From Leptospira ryugenii (lineage in GTDB: Bacteria > Spirochaetota > Leptospiria > Leptospirales > Leptospiraceae), in contig NZ_BFBB01000002.1 of assembly GCF_003114855.1 (NCBI RefSeq), positions 310,001 to 374,000 on the forward strand: DNA of 64,000 nucleotides. The letters run 5' to 3'. Position 1 is the first letter of the stretch, and every line of letters starts with the position of its first letter. The notes beneath the pieces were generated by a model. It saw only the letters and a program-made list of their open reading frames with translations, did no database searches and was not told where the DNA came from. Positions 26,837 through 35,519 of the stretch are shown here, one piece after another. The translations under genes were made by a program, and so were the position numbers.

Positions 26837-27856
26837 TCAATCCACATACTCTTCTTTATCTTTCTTAAATAAGATCAGCCTTTCTTCTTCAAGTTCCCGG
26901 GCCACTTGCACAATTTTACTACGTGCTTCATTGATTTCTCGTAAGGTAACACGAGGTTTCATCTCAATTACGTCCAAAATGTCCGCTGCGCGGTTGGTGG
27001 ACATATTTGCTAAAAATTGCGATCTGATTTCCTCACCCGCACCTCTGATTGCAAACGCAATGCATGAATCATCTGCCAAGCGATTGATCAATGTCCTCAT
27101 TTCTTTTCCATCGAGGGCGGTAATGTCCTCGAAGGTATACAGCTGCTCTCGCACTTGGCTTGCGATATCTGGAGATTTTTCATCTAATTCTTGTAAAATG
27201 CTGGTTTCCAAACCTTTATCCATAAAGTTTAGAATGTTTGCCAAGACATGAGCACCGCCTGCCTCCGAATACTCTCGTTTGTCCCTTTCCTCATATCGCT
27301 TCTTTAAAATTTTAGCTATATTCTGCAAAACATCTGGGTGTGTCTGAGAAGTGGTTGCTAGTCGAACGGCAATCTGAGCTTGCTCTTGCTTAGAAAATTG
27401 TTTTAAGACTTCTGCAGCTTTTTTGGGATCCAGATGCGAAAGAGTAACAGCAATGATTTGGGGAGACTCCTCAGCTAGGATAGAATGTAAAACAGTAGCT
27501 TGGATCTGGTTTAAAAATTCAAAATCATTCTTTGTTTCTTCCTTATGGATTTTTTTAAGAATCACATTTGCCTTTTCTTGCCCAACCGATTTTTCCAAAA
27601 GGTGTTTGGCTCGGTCAATGCCTCCTTGTGCACCTTCTTTCCATTCTGTGATGGTAGCTTGGAATTCTTGCAAAACTTGCGCACGTTCTTCCTTGGAAAT
27701 GCTTCGGATTTTTGACATTTCGAGGATCACTGACTCTAGCAATTTATCATCCAAATGCTTTAAAATTTCAGCGGCCTGGTCTTGGCCCAAAGAAAGGAGG
27801 AGTAGGGCGGACTTACGGATCCCAGAAGGAGAGGAACTTGTGGAAAAGGGGAGCAT
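26837..27856 (-). CDS. fliG: Flagellar motor switch protein FliG
   Basis: A 339-residue FliG of the rotor/switch complex. The N-terminal domain begins SGIRKSALLLLSLGQDQAAEILKHL, the middle domain carries the SEESPQ-like motif (LAEESPQIIAVTLSHLDPKKAAEVL), and the C-terminal torque domain has TFEDITALDGKEMRTLI, with charged residues that contact the stator. ATG 27856 is the only usable start, since an in-frame stop lies 48 bases upstream, and it has no ribosome-binding site. A promoter just upstream may give a leaderless mRNA. It is isolated from other flagellar genes here. Confidence 0.93.
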   Translation of the reverse strand: MLPFSTSSSPSGIRKSALLLLSLGQDQAAEILKHLDDKLLESVILEMSKIRSISKEERAQVLQEFQATITEWKEGAQGGIDRAKHLLEKSVGQEKANVILKKIHKEETKNDFEFLNQIQATVLHSILAEESPQIIAVTLSHLDPKKAAEVLKQFSKQEQAQIAVRLATTSQTHPDVLQNIAKILKKRYEERDKREYSEAGGAHVLANILNFMDKGLETSILQELDEKSPDIASQVREQLYTFEDITALDGKEMRTLINRLADDSCIAFAIRGAGEEIRSQFLANMSTNRAADILDVIEMKPRVTLREINEARSKIVQVARELEEERLILFKKDKEEYVD

Positions 27857-27861
27857 GTGAC

Positions 27862-27891
27862 ATAATTCTTTGATTTCTATGCTTATGTCAA
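27862..27891 (-). promoter_or_regulatory. Candidate promoter of fliG placing transcription start at the ATG
   Basis: On the minus strand, TTGACA (27891-27886) and AATTAT (27867-27862) are 18 bases apart. A start six or seven bases downstream of the -10 would fall at 27856-27855, the first bases of the fliG ATG. No Shine-Dalgarno sequence precedes that ATG, which is consistent with leaderless translation. Confidence 0.4.
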
Positions 27892-27983
27892 AAAAAACTT
27901 AGGTAATGAGACAAAATTTTCTCAAGGAAGTCTCAAGTTCGTACGATACCCTTTGTAAGTTTCAAACAAAAAGGAAAGACCAG

Positions 27984-28193
27984 ATGGATAAATCACACAA
28001 ATTCAAAAATACCTTGGAGAGATACATTCACTACCGAGGCATTGATATCGTACTGCATTTAAAAGACGGCCAAGTCATTGAGTTGGACAAAAACCGCCAA
28101 ATGGAGGACGATGTTGTGATTGGCAATCTGGCACAAGGTGTCGTTCGTATCCCATTGCAAGACATCCAAAAAGCAGATTTTTACGCGGCTTAA
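27984..28193 (+). CDS. Small conserved-looking protein of unknown function
   Basis: A 69-residue soluble protein: a basic N-terminus (MDKSHKFKNTLERY), a two-stranded section (IDIVLHLKDGQVIELDKNR) and an end with VVRIPLQDIQKADFYAA. It reads like a small beta-barrel or Sm-like fold, but I do not recognise a family. ATG 27984 follows GGAAAG (27972-27977) at six bases; an upstream in-frame ATG at 27906 is possible but less well supported. It diverges from fliG and its stop is three bases from the convergent E2 gene. Confidence 0.6.
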   Translation: MDKSHKFKNTLERYIHYRGIDIVLHLKDGQVIELDKNRQMEDDVVIGNLAQGVVRIPLQDIQKADFYAA

Positions 28194-28196
28194 GTC

Positions 28197-29504
28197 CTAA
28201 ACGGCCGTGAGAAGAGCCGGATTTTCTAAAACCAAACGAAGGGTTTTTAGAAATTCGGCACCCACTGCTCCATCAATAACCCTGTGGTCACAAGATAGGG
28301 TCAAAGAGATCACTCGACCAGCAACTACCTCGGCACCCTCAACTACGGGTTTATCTTCTATAGCTCCCACTGCCAAAATCGCACTTTCCGGCTCATTGAT
28401 AATGGCTGTAAAGCGACTGATCCCATACATGCCTAAATTGGAGATTGTAAAGGTCCCATTGGAAAATTCTTCGGGTTTTAGCTTTCGGTCCCTTGCTTTT
28501 TTTGCTAATTCTTTGATTTCTGTAGAGATTTGAGCAATGCTCTTTTGGTCAGCATTCCGAATGACCGGTGTTAAAAGGCCACCATCCAAGGAAACCGCAA
28601 TCCCTACGTCTATCCTTCCGTGTTGTTTGATAGACTCCTCCATCCAACTAGCATTGACTTTTGGGTGCAATTTTAGGGCATTCGCGACGGCTTTTGTGAT
28701 GATGTCGTTTACCGAAACTTTCAATGGCTCTTTTGGGTTCTCTTGTTGGAAGAATTCGTTGATTTCCTTTCGAAAGCTTTCTAGGCGTTTGGCATTGATA
28801 TCCGCATTCAAATAAAAATGGGGCAGATTTTGTTTGGAATCTGTCAGCCGTTTGGCAATCGTTTTTCTCATCCCACCTAGGGGGATAAGTTCATCTTGTT
28901 TACTGACGCCTATAGCAGCACTTAGGTGTGTAGGGCTACTTTGCCTAGATTGGATATAATCCAAGACATCTTTTTTGGTAATTCGTCCCATTGGGCCCGT
29001 TCCCAGAAGGGAGTGTAAATCAATTCCTTTTTCAATGGCAATTGACTTTGCAAGGGGAGAGGCTAAGACGCGGGCCCCGCCTCGCAGAGTGACGGGAACA
29101 ACTTCTTTTGTTTCGATGGTGGGTGTCGTTTTTTCCTGGGCAAGGGAGATAGAAGTTGGAGCTACTGTTTCGGCAACGGGACTTGGCTTCGGCGCCTCTA
29201 CTGTTGTCGCTGGAATTTCTTTTTTTTTGGCCTTGGCTTCTTGCAGTAAATCTTCGAACCCTTCTCCAGGTTTGCCAATAATCGCAAGTGCTTCCCCTAC
29301 CTTAAGTTTGGATCCTTCCTTCTCTACTATCTTTAAAAGCACACCGGAATCATAAGCTTCCATTTCCATGACAGCTTTATCAGTTTCTACCTCAGCTAAG
29401 ACTTCACCAGGGGAGATGGAATCACCTTCTTTTTTGATCCATTTAACAATTGTTCCTTCCGTCATTGTGGGAGACAGTTGGGTCATTTCTATTAGTTTTG
29501 CCAT
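28197..29504 (-). CDS. pdhC: Dihydrolipoamide acetyltransferase, pyruvate dehydrogenase E2
   Basis: A 435-residue E2 with one lipoyl domain (1-80, lipoyl-lysine K43 in [10 protein letters not shown]), an Ala/Pro/Thr-rich linker, a peripheral-subunit-binding domain (about 145-180, [16 protein letters not shown]...GRITKKDVL) and a catalytic domain ending with the active-site motif [14 protein letters not shown]. It transfers the acetyl group to CoA. The order E1 alpha, E1 beta, E2 in one operon indicates a pyruvate (or another 2-oxo acid) dehydrogenase. There is no E3 gene in the operon. Confidence 0.93.
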   Translation of the reverse strand: MAKLIEMTQLSPTMTEGTIVKWIKKEGDSISPGEVLAEVETDKAVMEMEAYDSGVLLKIVEKEGSKLKVGEALAIIGKPGEGFEDLLQEAKAKKKEIPATTVEAPKPSPVAETVAPTSISLAQEKTTPTIETKEVVPVTLRGGARVLASPLAKSIAIEKGIDLHSLLGTGPMGRITKKDVLDYIQSRQSSPTHLSAAIGVSKQDELIPLGGMRKTIAKRLTDSKQNLPHFYLNADINAKRLESFRKEINEFFQQENPKEPLKVSVNDIITKAVANALKLHPKVNASWMEESIKQHGRIDVGIAVSLDGGLLTPVIRNADQKSIAQISTEIKELAKKARDRKLKPEEFSNGTFTISNLGMYGISRFTAIINEPESAILAVGAIEDKPVVEGAEVVAGRVISLTLSCDHRVIDGAVGAEFLKTLRLVLENPALLTAV

Positions 29505-29513
29505 TTGTATTAC

Positions 29514-30488
29514 CTATTTCAAAATCTCGCGAATGCTCTGGATGACACGCTCCACATTTGGGAGGGTTTCTCTTTCTAAATTGGCCGCATAGGACATAGG
29601 TACATCCCTTTGGGTGACTCTCTCTACTGGATGGTCCAAATAATCGAAAGCATTCTTTTGGATGAGGTATGCAATTTGAGCTCCAAATCCGGCAACAGGC
29701 CAACCTTCTTCGATAATGAGAACTTTGTTTGTCTTCTTCACAGATTCTAAGATCGCGGTTTCATCCAAAGGCCTAAGTGAACGTAAATCCAAGATCTCAA
29801 TGCTGATACCTTCTTTTTCCAGTTCTTTCGCTGCTTCCTCTGCGAATAGAAAAGCTCTAGACCAAGTAACGATTGTTAAATCCGTTCCCTTTCTCTTGAC
29901 TTCTGCTTTTCCGAGTGGAATACTAAATTCTTCTTCTGGGACTTCACCTTTTACCCCATACAATACTTCCGATTCTATAAAGATTGTTGGGTTATTGTCA
30001 CGGATGGATGATTTGAGAAGGCCATAAGCATCTTTTGGTGTTGCCGGGGCTATGACTTTGAGACCAGGAACATGGGCATACCAAGATTCAAATGCTTGCG
30101 AGTGTTGCGCACCCAATCTTCCTCCCACTCCGCCCGCACCTCGAAATACAATAGGCATCGGAAATTGACCGCCGCTCATATAATTCATCTTAGCTGCCGA
30201 ATTGATGATCTGATCTATCGCAACCAATGAAAAATTCCAGGTCATAAATTCTATGATGGGGCGAAGACCAACCATAGCCGACCCAACACCCACTCCAGCG
30301 AAACCATTTTCTGAGATAGGTGTATCGATCACCCTTGCTTCCCCAAATCGTTCTAACATACCTTGGGACACTTTGTACGCACCTTGGTAATGCCCAACTT
30401 CCTCTCCCATGAGGTAGATGGAAGGGTCTTTTTCCATTTCTTCAACCATAGCTCGGTTTAGAGCTTCACGGTAGGTAAGTATTGCCAT
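29514..30488 (-). CDS. pdhB: Pyruvate dehydrogenase E1 component, beta subunit
   Basis: A 324-residue beta subunit with the family start TYREALNRAMVEEMEKD, then LMGEEVGHYQGAYKVSQG, the conserved EFMTWNFSLVAIDQIINSAAK, GGRLGAQHSQ and a C-terminal transketolase domain with EEGWPVAGFGAQIAYL. With the alpha subunit it forms the thiamine-diphosphate E1 enzyme that decarboxylates pyruvate. Its start directly abuts the alpha-subunit stop. Confidence 0.94.
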   Translation of the reverse strand: MAILTYREALNRAMVEEMEKDPSIYLMGEEVGHYQGAYKVSQGMLERFGEARVIDTPISENGFAGVGVGSAMVGLRPIIEFMTWNFSLVAIDQIINSAAKMNYMSGGQFPMPIVFRGAGGVGGRLGAQHSQAFESWYAHVPGLKVIAPATPKDAYGLLKSSIRDNNPTIFIESEVLYGVKGEVPEEEFSIPLGKAEVKRKGTDLTIVTWSRAFLFAEEAAKELEKEGISIEILDLRSLRPLDETAILESVKKTNKVLIIEEGWPVAGFGAQIAYLIQKNAFDYLDHPVERVTQRDVPMSYAANLERETLPNVERVIQSIREILK

Positions 30489-31475
30489 CTATTTATCCTC
30501 CGCATAGACATGTTGGTAGAGTTGGGAGAGTGGTGGCTCCGGAGATTCTTCGGCAAAACGATAGGAATCATCTACTTGTGTCAGTATTTCCTGATCCAAT
30601 TGGTCAAGGTCTTTCTCAGGCACTCCTGCTTGGATGAGTTCCGTTCTTGCTCTGTGCAATGGGTCTTTTTGTTTGTAACTTTCTAGCTCTTCTTTGGTTC
30701 GGTACTTTGCTGGGTCTGACATAGAATGGCCTCGAAATCGATAGGTAGAAACCTCGATGAGGGTGGGACCTTCCCCGCGCCTTGCTCTTTCCACAGCTAC
30801 TTTCACATGGTCACGCACCTTTCTCACTTCATCACCTTCTATGTGGTCACGGGCAATGTCATACGCGACAGCTCTGATGGATACATCTTTCACAGCTAGG
30901 GCACGGTATTCAGGGGTTCCCATCGCATAATGGTTGTTTTCACAAATAAAGACTACCGGTAGTTTCCATATGGCAGCTAAATTTAGACCTTCGTGGAAGG
31001 AACCTATATTGGCCGCTCCTTCTCCAAAGAAACAAATGGTTACCGAATTTTCTTTTTTGTATTTGGAGGCAAAAGCGATCCCTGCAGCCAAAGAAATATG
31101 ACCGCCAACGATGCCATGACCGCCCATAAAATGGGCATTTTTATCAAAAAAGTGCATGGAGCCACCATTGCCTTTCGAAATTCCTGTGCCTTTCCCGAAC
31201 AATTCCGCCATAAGTGCGTTAATCGGCAAACCTCTTGCAATGGCATGTCCATGGTCTCTATAGGTTGACACAATGTAATCTAAGGGTGTAAGAGCAGCAA
31301 TGGAACCAACCCCAACCGCTTCTTGGCCTATATATAAATGTAAAAAGCCGCCAATTTTACCTACGCTATAGGCTTTGGCAGCTGCTTCTTCAAATTTACG
31401 GATGAGTACCATCTGGCGATAGAACTCACGCAACTCAAGAATCGATTTTTGATCTTTAGGAATGGAAGAAACCAA
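30489..31475 (-). CDS. pdhA: Pyruvate dehydrogenase E1 component, alpha subunit
   Basis: A 328-residue alpha subunit. The thiamine-diphosphate motif runs from GEGAANIGSFHEG to ENNHYAMGTP. Other landmarks are GKIGGFLHLYIGQEA, GGSMHFFDK, GGHGIVGGHI and TYRFRGHSMSDP, which includes the phosphorylation-loop region. The start is TTG 31475, preceded by a strong GGAGG five bases away. It is the first gene of the E1 alpha-E1 beta-E2 operon and diverges from the gene at 31584. Confidence 0.94.
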   Translation of the reverse strand: MVSSIPKDQKSILELREFYRQMVLIRKFEEAAAKAYSVGKIGGFLHLYIGQEAVGVGSIAALTPLDYIVSTYRDHGHAIARGLPINALMAELFGKGTGISKGNGGSMHFFDKNAHFMGGHGIVGGHISLAAGIAFASKYKKENSVTICFFGEGAANIGSFHEGLNLAAIWKLPVVFICENNHYAMGTPEYRALAVKDVSIRAVAYDIARDHIEGDEVRKVRDHVKVAVERARRGEGPTLIEVSTYRFRGHSMSDPAKYRTKEELESYKQKDPLHRARTELIQAGVPEKDLDQLDQEILTQVDDSYRFAEESPEPPLSQLYQHVYAEDK

Positions 31476-31480
31476 ATGAA

Positions 31481-31485
31481 CCTCC
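31481..31485 (-). promoter_or_regulatory. Ribosome-binding site that fixes the TTG start of pdhA
   Basis: GGAGG on the minus strand lies five bases before TTG 31475. This is the best Shine-Dalgarno match in the region and decides for the TTG over other starts. Confidence 0.7.
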
Positions 31486-31583
31486 GAAAACCAGCAAAAA
31501 CTACCATATTTAGACGAGAATAGAAAGCAAAAATCTTGCGATATCTTATCCTATCCGAGATTCTTCCCATATAGCGTTATTTC

Positions 31584-32861
31584 ATGAAAATTACTAGCAA
31601 CGGCATCGAATTTCAAGACTTCCCAGAATTCAAACGATTTGTATTGGATTATGAATTGTTAGGCTCTGTCGCCTTAAGCGAACCCATTGTGGACAAAAGT
31701 GGTGGGATCCTACTGAAAGAGAAAGTAGCCATCAAAGAGAGTTTAATCAATAAACTAGAAACGATGGATGGGAAGTTCATTCCAAGCTTCAAATTGGCGA
31801 TGTCCAAAGATCTCATGAAGATGCTAAAGACAGTGTTAGCCAAAGCAGTACTCAAACGTATCGAAGACAAATCGAATGAGTTCATCAAACACTTATATGA
31901 AAAAAATCCAGAGAAGATTGCTTCTTTAAAAGGCATCATTCAAAATTCTTTCTATACCAAATCTTTAGCTCTTTCTTTCTTTCGGATCCTTCTCAATGAA
32001 AAAGAATTTTTCAACCATTTAGCAGATATGGGTCTTTTGTCATTGGGTGCTGTGATCCAGAAAAACTACCATTTTAAGATGGTGAATCGTTATTCGTTTT
32101 TGGCAGGGATGTGTGCTGATATCTCAACATCTAGAGAGTATTTGTACCGCAAATCTTTGCTTGGACAGACCTTAACGCAAACCACAAGTCTGTCTTTGGA
32201 GATCACAAGAAAATTTGCTCTTCCGGATGAGATAACCTCTGCTATCAATGGACATCCCATTACAAATTTTGAAATTCCAAATGCAACCTTAATTGAAATC
32301 AATGTTAGCGACCTTAAAAACCATCCACTCAACCAAGAGTTGTTAAACGGAACACCGATGGAAGATGAATCCACCGACGAGGAGGAAGAGGCAACAGAAT
32401 ATTCGGAAGAGACTGCGGGAGTTGTACTTGCTGCCTTAAAGATTGCTCGATTCATCATGGAAAATTTAAAAGTGAGTGTAGATAAAGAACAAGTTTCGGA
32501 AAAGCTTCTTGTTATGTTTACCTACAATGCAGAAAAGGGGACCTTTCGGAAAGATATTGCTGATCCTATGATCAATAGGTTTACCGAATTTGACCTGGCC
32601 ATCAAAAAGATTCGAGTCATTGCTGAAATTGAAAACAAATGTAAATTCCCTCCAGCTGCCTGGGCCTATCCAAAACCCAAAGCTGCACAAGTACTTTGTA
32701 AGGATAAGAACTATCAATGTCCGTACATAGTGAACGGCTGGGATTTAAAGATCATTTCTGCCCAGGACCCATATGGATATATCGGAACCACCCTTGGAGT
32801 GGGGACCTATCCTAAATGCGCTCTAGAGGAAGAGTTACAACAAAAAGTGAAATTTGATTAA
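31584..32861 (+). CDS. HD-GYP-like regulatory protein with degenerate active site
   Basis: A 425-residue protein of unknown function. Residues about 28-70 (SVALSEPIVDKSGGILLKE...) resemble the N-terminal domain often found before HD-GYP phosphodiesterases. The region about 165-235 resembles an HD-GYP core: RYSFLAGMCADIS is at the place of the LLHDIGK motif but lacks the His, and INGHP is at the place of the HHE motif. Most metal ligands appear lost, so I infer a binding or scaffold role. An acidic linker (about 265-280) leads to a C-terminal part with several cysteines (ENKCKF, LCKDKNYQCPY, KCALEEE) that could bind metal. It diverges from pdhA and has a hairpin after it. Confidence 0.55.
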   Translation: MKITSNGIEFQDFPEFKRFVLDYELLGSVALSEPIVDKSGGILLKEKVAIKESLINKLETMDGKFIPSFKLAMSKDLMKMLKTVLAKAVLKRIEDKSNEFIKHLYEKNPEKIASLKGIIQNSFYTKSLALSFFRILLNEKEFFNHLADMGLLSLGAVIQKNYHFKMVNRYSFLAGMCADISTSREYLYRKSLLGQTLTQTTSLSLEITRKFALPDEITSAINGHPITNFEIPNATLIEINVSDLKNHPLNQELLNGTPMEDESTDEEEEATEYSEETAGVVLAALKIARFIMENLKVSVDKEQVSEKLLVMFTYNAEKGTFRKDIADPMINRFTEFDLAIKKIRVIAEIENKCKFPPAAWAYPKPKAAQVLCKDKNYQCPYIVNGWDLKIISAQDPYGYIGTTLGVGTYPKCALEEELQQKVKFD

Positions 32862-32869
32862 AGGTGGGG

Positions 32870-32900
32870 ACCAGCCCAATGGACATTGGACTGGTATTTT
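32870..32900 (+). terminator. Probable terminator hairpin after the HD-GYP-like gene
   Basis: ACCAG and CTGGT (32870-32874/32891-32895) pair outside CCAAT and ATTGG (32876-32880/32885-32889), with one C-A mismatch and a GGAC tetraloop. ATTTT follows directly on the plus strand. It sits in a 48-base convergent gap. Confidence 0.6.
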
Positions 32901-32909
32901 AGAAAAAGA

Positions 32910-33164
32910 TTAAGGAAGTTTACCTTTTACTGCATCGTTAACAGCTTTTGTACCTTCTGCAGCTTTTTTCTTTGCTTCTTCTTCTGCAGCTTTTTTTGCT
33001 TCCAAAGCTTTTTTCTCTGCTTCAGACAATACTTGTTTCGCAGTGTCTTCTACAGTTGCAGGTGCGCTAGTCTCAGTCGCAGCAGGTGCTTCCTCTTTTT
33101 TGCAGAATGTAAGCCCAAGTGCTAAACCCAAACAGGTAGCGAACAGAATTGATTTTTTTGACAT
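32910..33164 (-). CDS. Small Ala/Lys/Glu-rich lipoprotein
   Basis: An 84-residue lipoprotein. A signal peptide (MSKKSILFATCLGLALGLTF) ends in a lipobox with Cys followed by KKEE. The mature part has a short Ala/Thr/Pro linker and then a continuous charged helix of Ala, Glu and Lys repeats (KKALEAKKAAEEEAKKKAAEG). It could be a helical envelope spacer like Lpp, but no family is recognised. ATG 33164 is fixed by GGAG seven bases upstream (plus-strand CTCC within 33171-33174). Confidence 0.82.
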   Translation of the reverse strand: MSKKSILFATCLGLALGLTFCKKEEAPAATETSAPATVEDTAKQVLSEAEKKALEAKKAAEEEAKKKAAEGTKAVNDAVKGKLP

Positions 33165-33243
33165 TTGTTTCTCCTTCGATGTCTTGAATGGACAAATGAT
33201 ACGGGAAAGCAAAAGCTAGGAAAGGATTTTATTCTTTCTTTGC

Positions 33244-34272
33244 TTATTTTACAAAACTCAAGAACTCTAGGACTTCTTGTTTGCTCCCAATGACCAAAGT
33301 GGTTCTTTCATGCAGCGATTTTGGTTCTAAATCCAAAATCCTTTCTCCCTTTACTGTTACAGCCATTCCGCCAGCCTGTTCGGCGATGTACGCCATAGGA
33401 GCGGCCTCGTATAGGAGTCTGAGCTTACCATTTGGGTATTTTGAGGATTTTGTATCATTAGGGTAGAGAAAGATCCCACCTTTCAAGAGGTTTCTATGGA
33501 AGTCTGCCACAAGCGAGCCAATGTAGCGTCCCGTTTTTGGTTTTTTTCCGCCTTCGATGGATTTAATATGTGCTATATAGTCTTGGACTTCCTTGCCCCA
33601 ATAGCTAGCATTGCCTTCGTTAGCTGAGTAGATAGAGCCGCTGTCTGGCATTTTCATGTCAGGGTGGGAAAGTAAAAATTCCCCTAAACTTGGGTCCAAA
33701 GTAAAGCCAACGACAGATTTTCCAGTGCTCAAAACAAGCATTGTGGAGGAGCCATAAATGATATAACCAGCACATCGCTGTAAAGATCCTTTTTGCAATA
33801 GATCCTTTTCTGTGCCAGGAGCTTTGGAGCTTGGCTCAAGCCTTTGGTGGATCGAAAAGATGGTGCCTATGGAGACATTGGTATCAATGTTCGAAGAACC
33901 ATCCAAAGGGTCAATGGCCATTGTATACTTGCCGATCGCATAACCACTCGGAATTGGTATGATTTCTTCATGTTCTTCGCTCGCAAGAGCACAGAGGTGA
34001 CCACAAATCTTGAGAGACTGGTTGAAAGCATTGTCTGCGTATTGGTCCAATTTCATTTGTGTTTCGCCTTGGACATTTGTCTCATCGGTAGAACCTAAAA
34101 TGTCATGCAAAAGACCTGCTTTGCGCACCTCGCGGGCGACAATTTTGGAAGCATAGACCAGGTGGTTGAGTAGAGCTGAAAATTCTCCCGAGGCCCCTGG
34201 GATTTTGAGTTGCTCTTCTATGATGAATTGAGATAGAGAGATCTGTTTCTTTTGTTTGGGGATGCTATTCAC
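33244..34272 (-). CDS. fbp: Fructose-1,6-bisphosphatase, class I
   Basis: A 342-residue gluconeogenic enzyme that hydrolyses fructose-1,6-bisphosphate to fructose-6-phosphate. The metal and substrate motifs are GSTDETNVQGETQ, CALASEEHE, AIDPLDGSSNID and the lysine loop GGIFLYPND...GKLRLLYEAAPMAYIAEQAGG. Length and motif order are typical. It is transcribed on its own or with the downstream lipoprotein gene; the gap between them is 79 bases. Confidence 0.96.
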   Translation of the reverse strand: MNSIPKQKKQISLSQFIIEEQLKIPGASGEFSALLNHLVYASKIVAREVRKAGLLHDILGSTDETNVQGETQMKLDQYADNAFNQSLKICGHLCALASEEHEEIIPIPSGYAIGKYTMAIDPLDGSSNIDTNVSIGTIFSIHQRLEPSSKAPGTEKDLLQKGSLQRCAGYIIYGSSTMLVLSTGKSVVGFTLDPSLGEFLLSHPDMKMPDSGSIYSANEGNASYWGKEVQDYIAHIKSIEGGKKPKTGRYIGSLVADFHRNLLKGGIFLYPNDTKSSKYPNGKLRLLYEAAPMAYIAEQAGGMAVTVKGERILDLEPKSLHERTTLVIGSKQEVLEFLSFVK

Positions 34273-34377
34273 TGTTTTCTCTTAGGTTTTTTTCTTCATT
34301 TTGGAGGATGGGACAGGGAGGCAATCCTTTCTCCTTGGCTTTTTTAGCTGCATTTCCGACAATAGTGAGACAGGAAT

Positions 34378-35196
34378 ATGGAATCCCAAGCGCTCTACAC
34401 CGCCGACCCTAGTCTGCTCTTAACTGAGTACCACATCCGTAGAATGTCCCAGGCCTTTTTTGGGCTGGGAGCTCAATCTGCTTATCTGTTCTTAGAAAAA
34501 GACTTGGTATTCCGTGTAGGACTCAATCTGAACGAAAGCGTAGTTCGTTCTTGGATTACCCAAGAGCCCGTCTGGAAAGAGGAAAGGGAGGAAGAGAGGC
34601 TCTACTCCTGGAAAGAAAGCCAAATTTCCGAAGGAAAAGGCCAATGTTTGTTCTTTCGGTTTCCGCACAAGGACCTATTTGTCTGGGCTGTCCTCTACCA
34701 GGAGAAAATGGAAGAATTTCCGAAGGTACGATGGAACTACCTGAGCCAGACGATTTTGACCTTTCTCTCAGTCACACTCTCCAAGAGAGATAAATCTCTA
34801 TTGAGTTTCCGGAGTTTTGCGGAAGTATTTCGTAAAAAAGTACTTCGTTCTTTGGAAAGTAGGGAGTCGGGAGTTCTCGCACTCTTTTATCTACAAGACC
34901 TATCGCCCTTTTTTAAGCCCCTGGGGATTGTCAAAAGCCAAGAAATCCTGAGGGAGGTCTCTTCAACCCTCCAATCAGCTACCCACGAGGAGGAGTTATT
35001 TTTCCAGTTAAATGTCCGTTCCATCTACCTGTTCAGCCCCTCGGAGACAGTCGAAAGCATTGCAAACCGACTCGAGGGCCTCTATTTCCCTTCGAAACAT
35101 ATGATTCTGGACTATAAATTGAAATTGTACCCAGTCACAAGGCCGATTGCCGAGAATCCCAACGAGTTCTGTGATCTTTTTATGGAAAATGTCTAA
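34378..35196 (+). CDS. Regulatory protein with GAF-like and degenerate GGDEF-like domains
   Basis: A 272-residue soluble protein. Residues 1-140 look like a GAF-type sensor fold (LGAQSAYLFLEKDLVFRVG...). Residues about 150-270 follow the GGDEF fold: VLALFYLQDLSPFFKPLGIVKSQEILREVSSTL mirrors the usual 'D..dFK..ND..GH..GD..L' region, and LNVRSIYLFSP is where GGDEF should be. The signature and metal ligands are absent, so a diguanylate cyclase activity is unlikely. This reading is by pattern only. AGGA upstream supports ATG 34378. It precedes the rpsU promoter. Confidence 0.5.
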   Translation: MESQALYTADPSLLLTEYHIRRMSQAFFGLGAQSAYLFLEKDLVFRVGLNLNESVVRSWITQEPVWKEEREEERLYSWKESQISEGKGQCLFFRFPHKDLFVWAVLYQEKMEEFPKVRWNYLSQTILTFLSVTLSKRDKSLLSFRSFAEVFRKKVLRSLESRESGVLALFYLQDLSPFFKPLGIVKSQEILREVSSTLQSATHEEELFFQLNVRSIYLFSPSETVESIANRLEGLYFPSKHMILDYKLKLYPVTRPIAENPNEFCDLFMENV

Positions 35197-35213
35197 ATCA
35201 AAATTCGCCAGGA

Positions 35214-35242
35214 TTGACAATTCCGTGCCCTCCAGATATCTG
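35214..35242 (+). promoter_or_regulatory. Promoter of the rpsU-yqeY-dnaG-rpoD operon
   Basis: TTGACA at 35214-35219 and TATCTG at 35237-35242 are separated by 17 bases. A second AT-rich -10-like stretch TTAAAAT follows at 35243-35249. GAGGA upstream of the rpsU ATG (35281) serves as ribosome-binding site. Confidence 0.6.
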
Positions 35243-35280
35243 TTAAAATAAGACTATTTTTACGAGGACAATCACTGTCT

Positions 35281-35499
35281 ATGACCCCACAAGTAGGGAT
35301 TTATTTAAAAGAAGGTGAGTCTATCGAAGCAGCGCTTCGCAGATTCAAGAGAGATTGTGCCAATGCTGGCATCATGAGCGAAATCAAACGTAGAGAATAC
35401 TTTGAGAAACCAAGTGTAGTGAAGAAGAAGGCTGTAGAAGCTGCAAAAAGAAAAAGAGACAAAAAGAAACGATTGTTCGCAAAAAAGGACAAACTGTAA
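35281..35499 (+). CDS. rpsU: 30S ribosomal protein S21
   Basis: A 72-residue, very basic ribosomal protein. The S21 pattern is clear: ESIEAALRRFKRDCANAGIMSEIKRREYFEKPS, followed by a Lys/Arg-rich tail. S21 helps the small subunit bind mRNA leaders. It is the first gene of the macromolecular-synthesis operon. Confidence 0.96.
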   Translation: MTPQVGIYLKEGESIEAALRRFKRDCANAGIMSEIKRREYFEKPSVVKKKAVEAAKRKRDKKKRLFAKKDKL

Positions 35500-35519
35500 T
35501 CTAAACCGCTCCCTATTGT

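Noticed and set aside
33165..33243. Possible terminator between fbp and the small lipoprotein gene
   Set aside because: AAGCAAA/TTTGCTT and GAAAG/CTTTC can pair, but with an asymmetric bulge and no T-run on the minus strand, so it is too weak to list.
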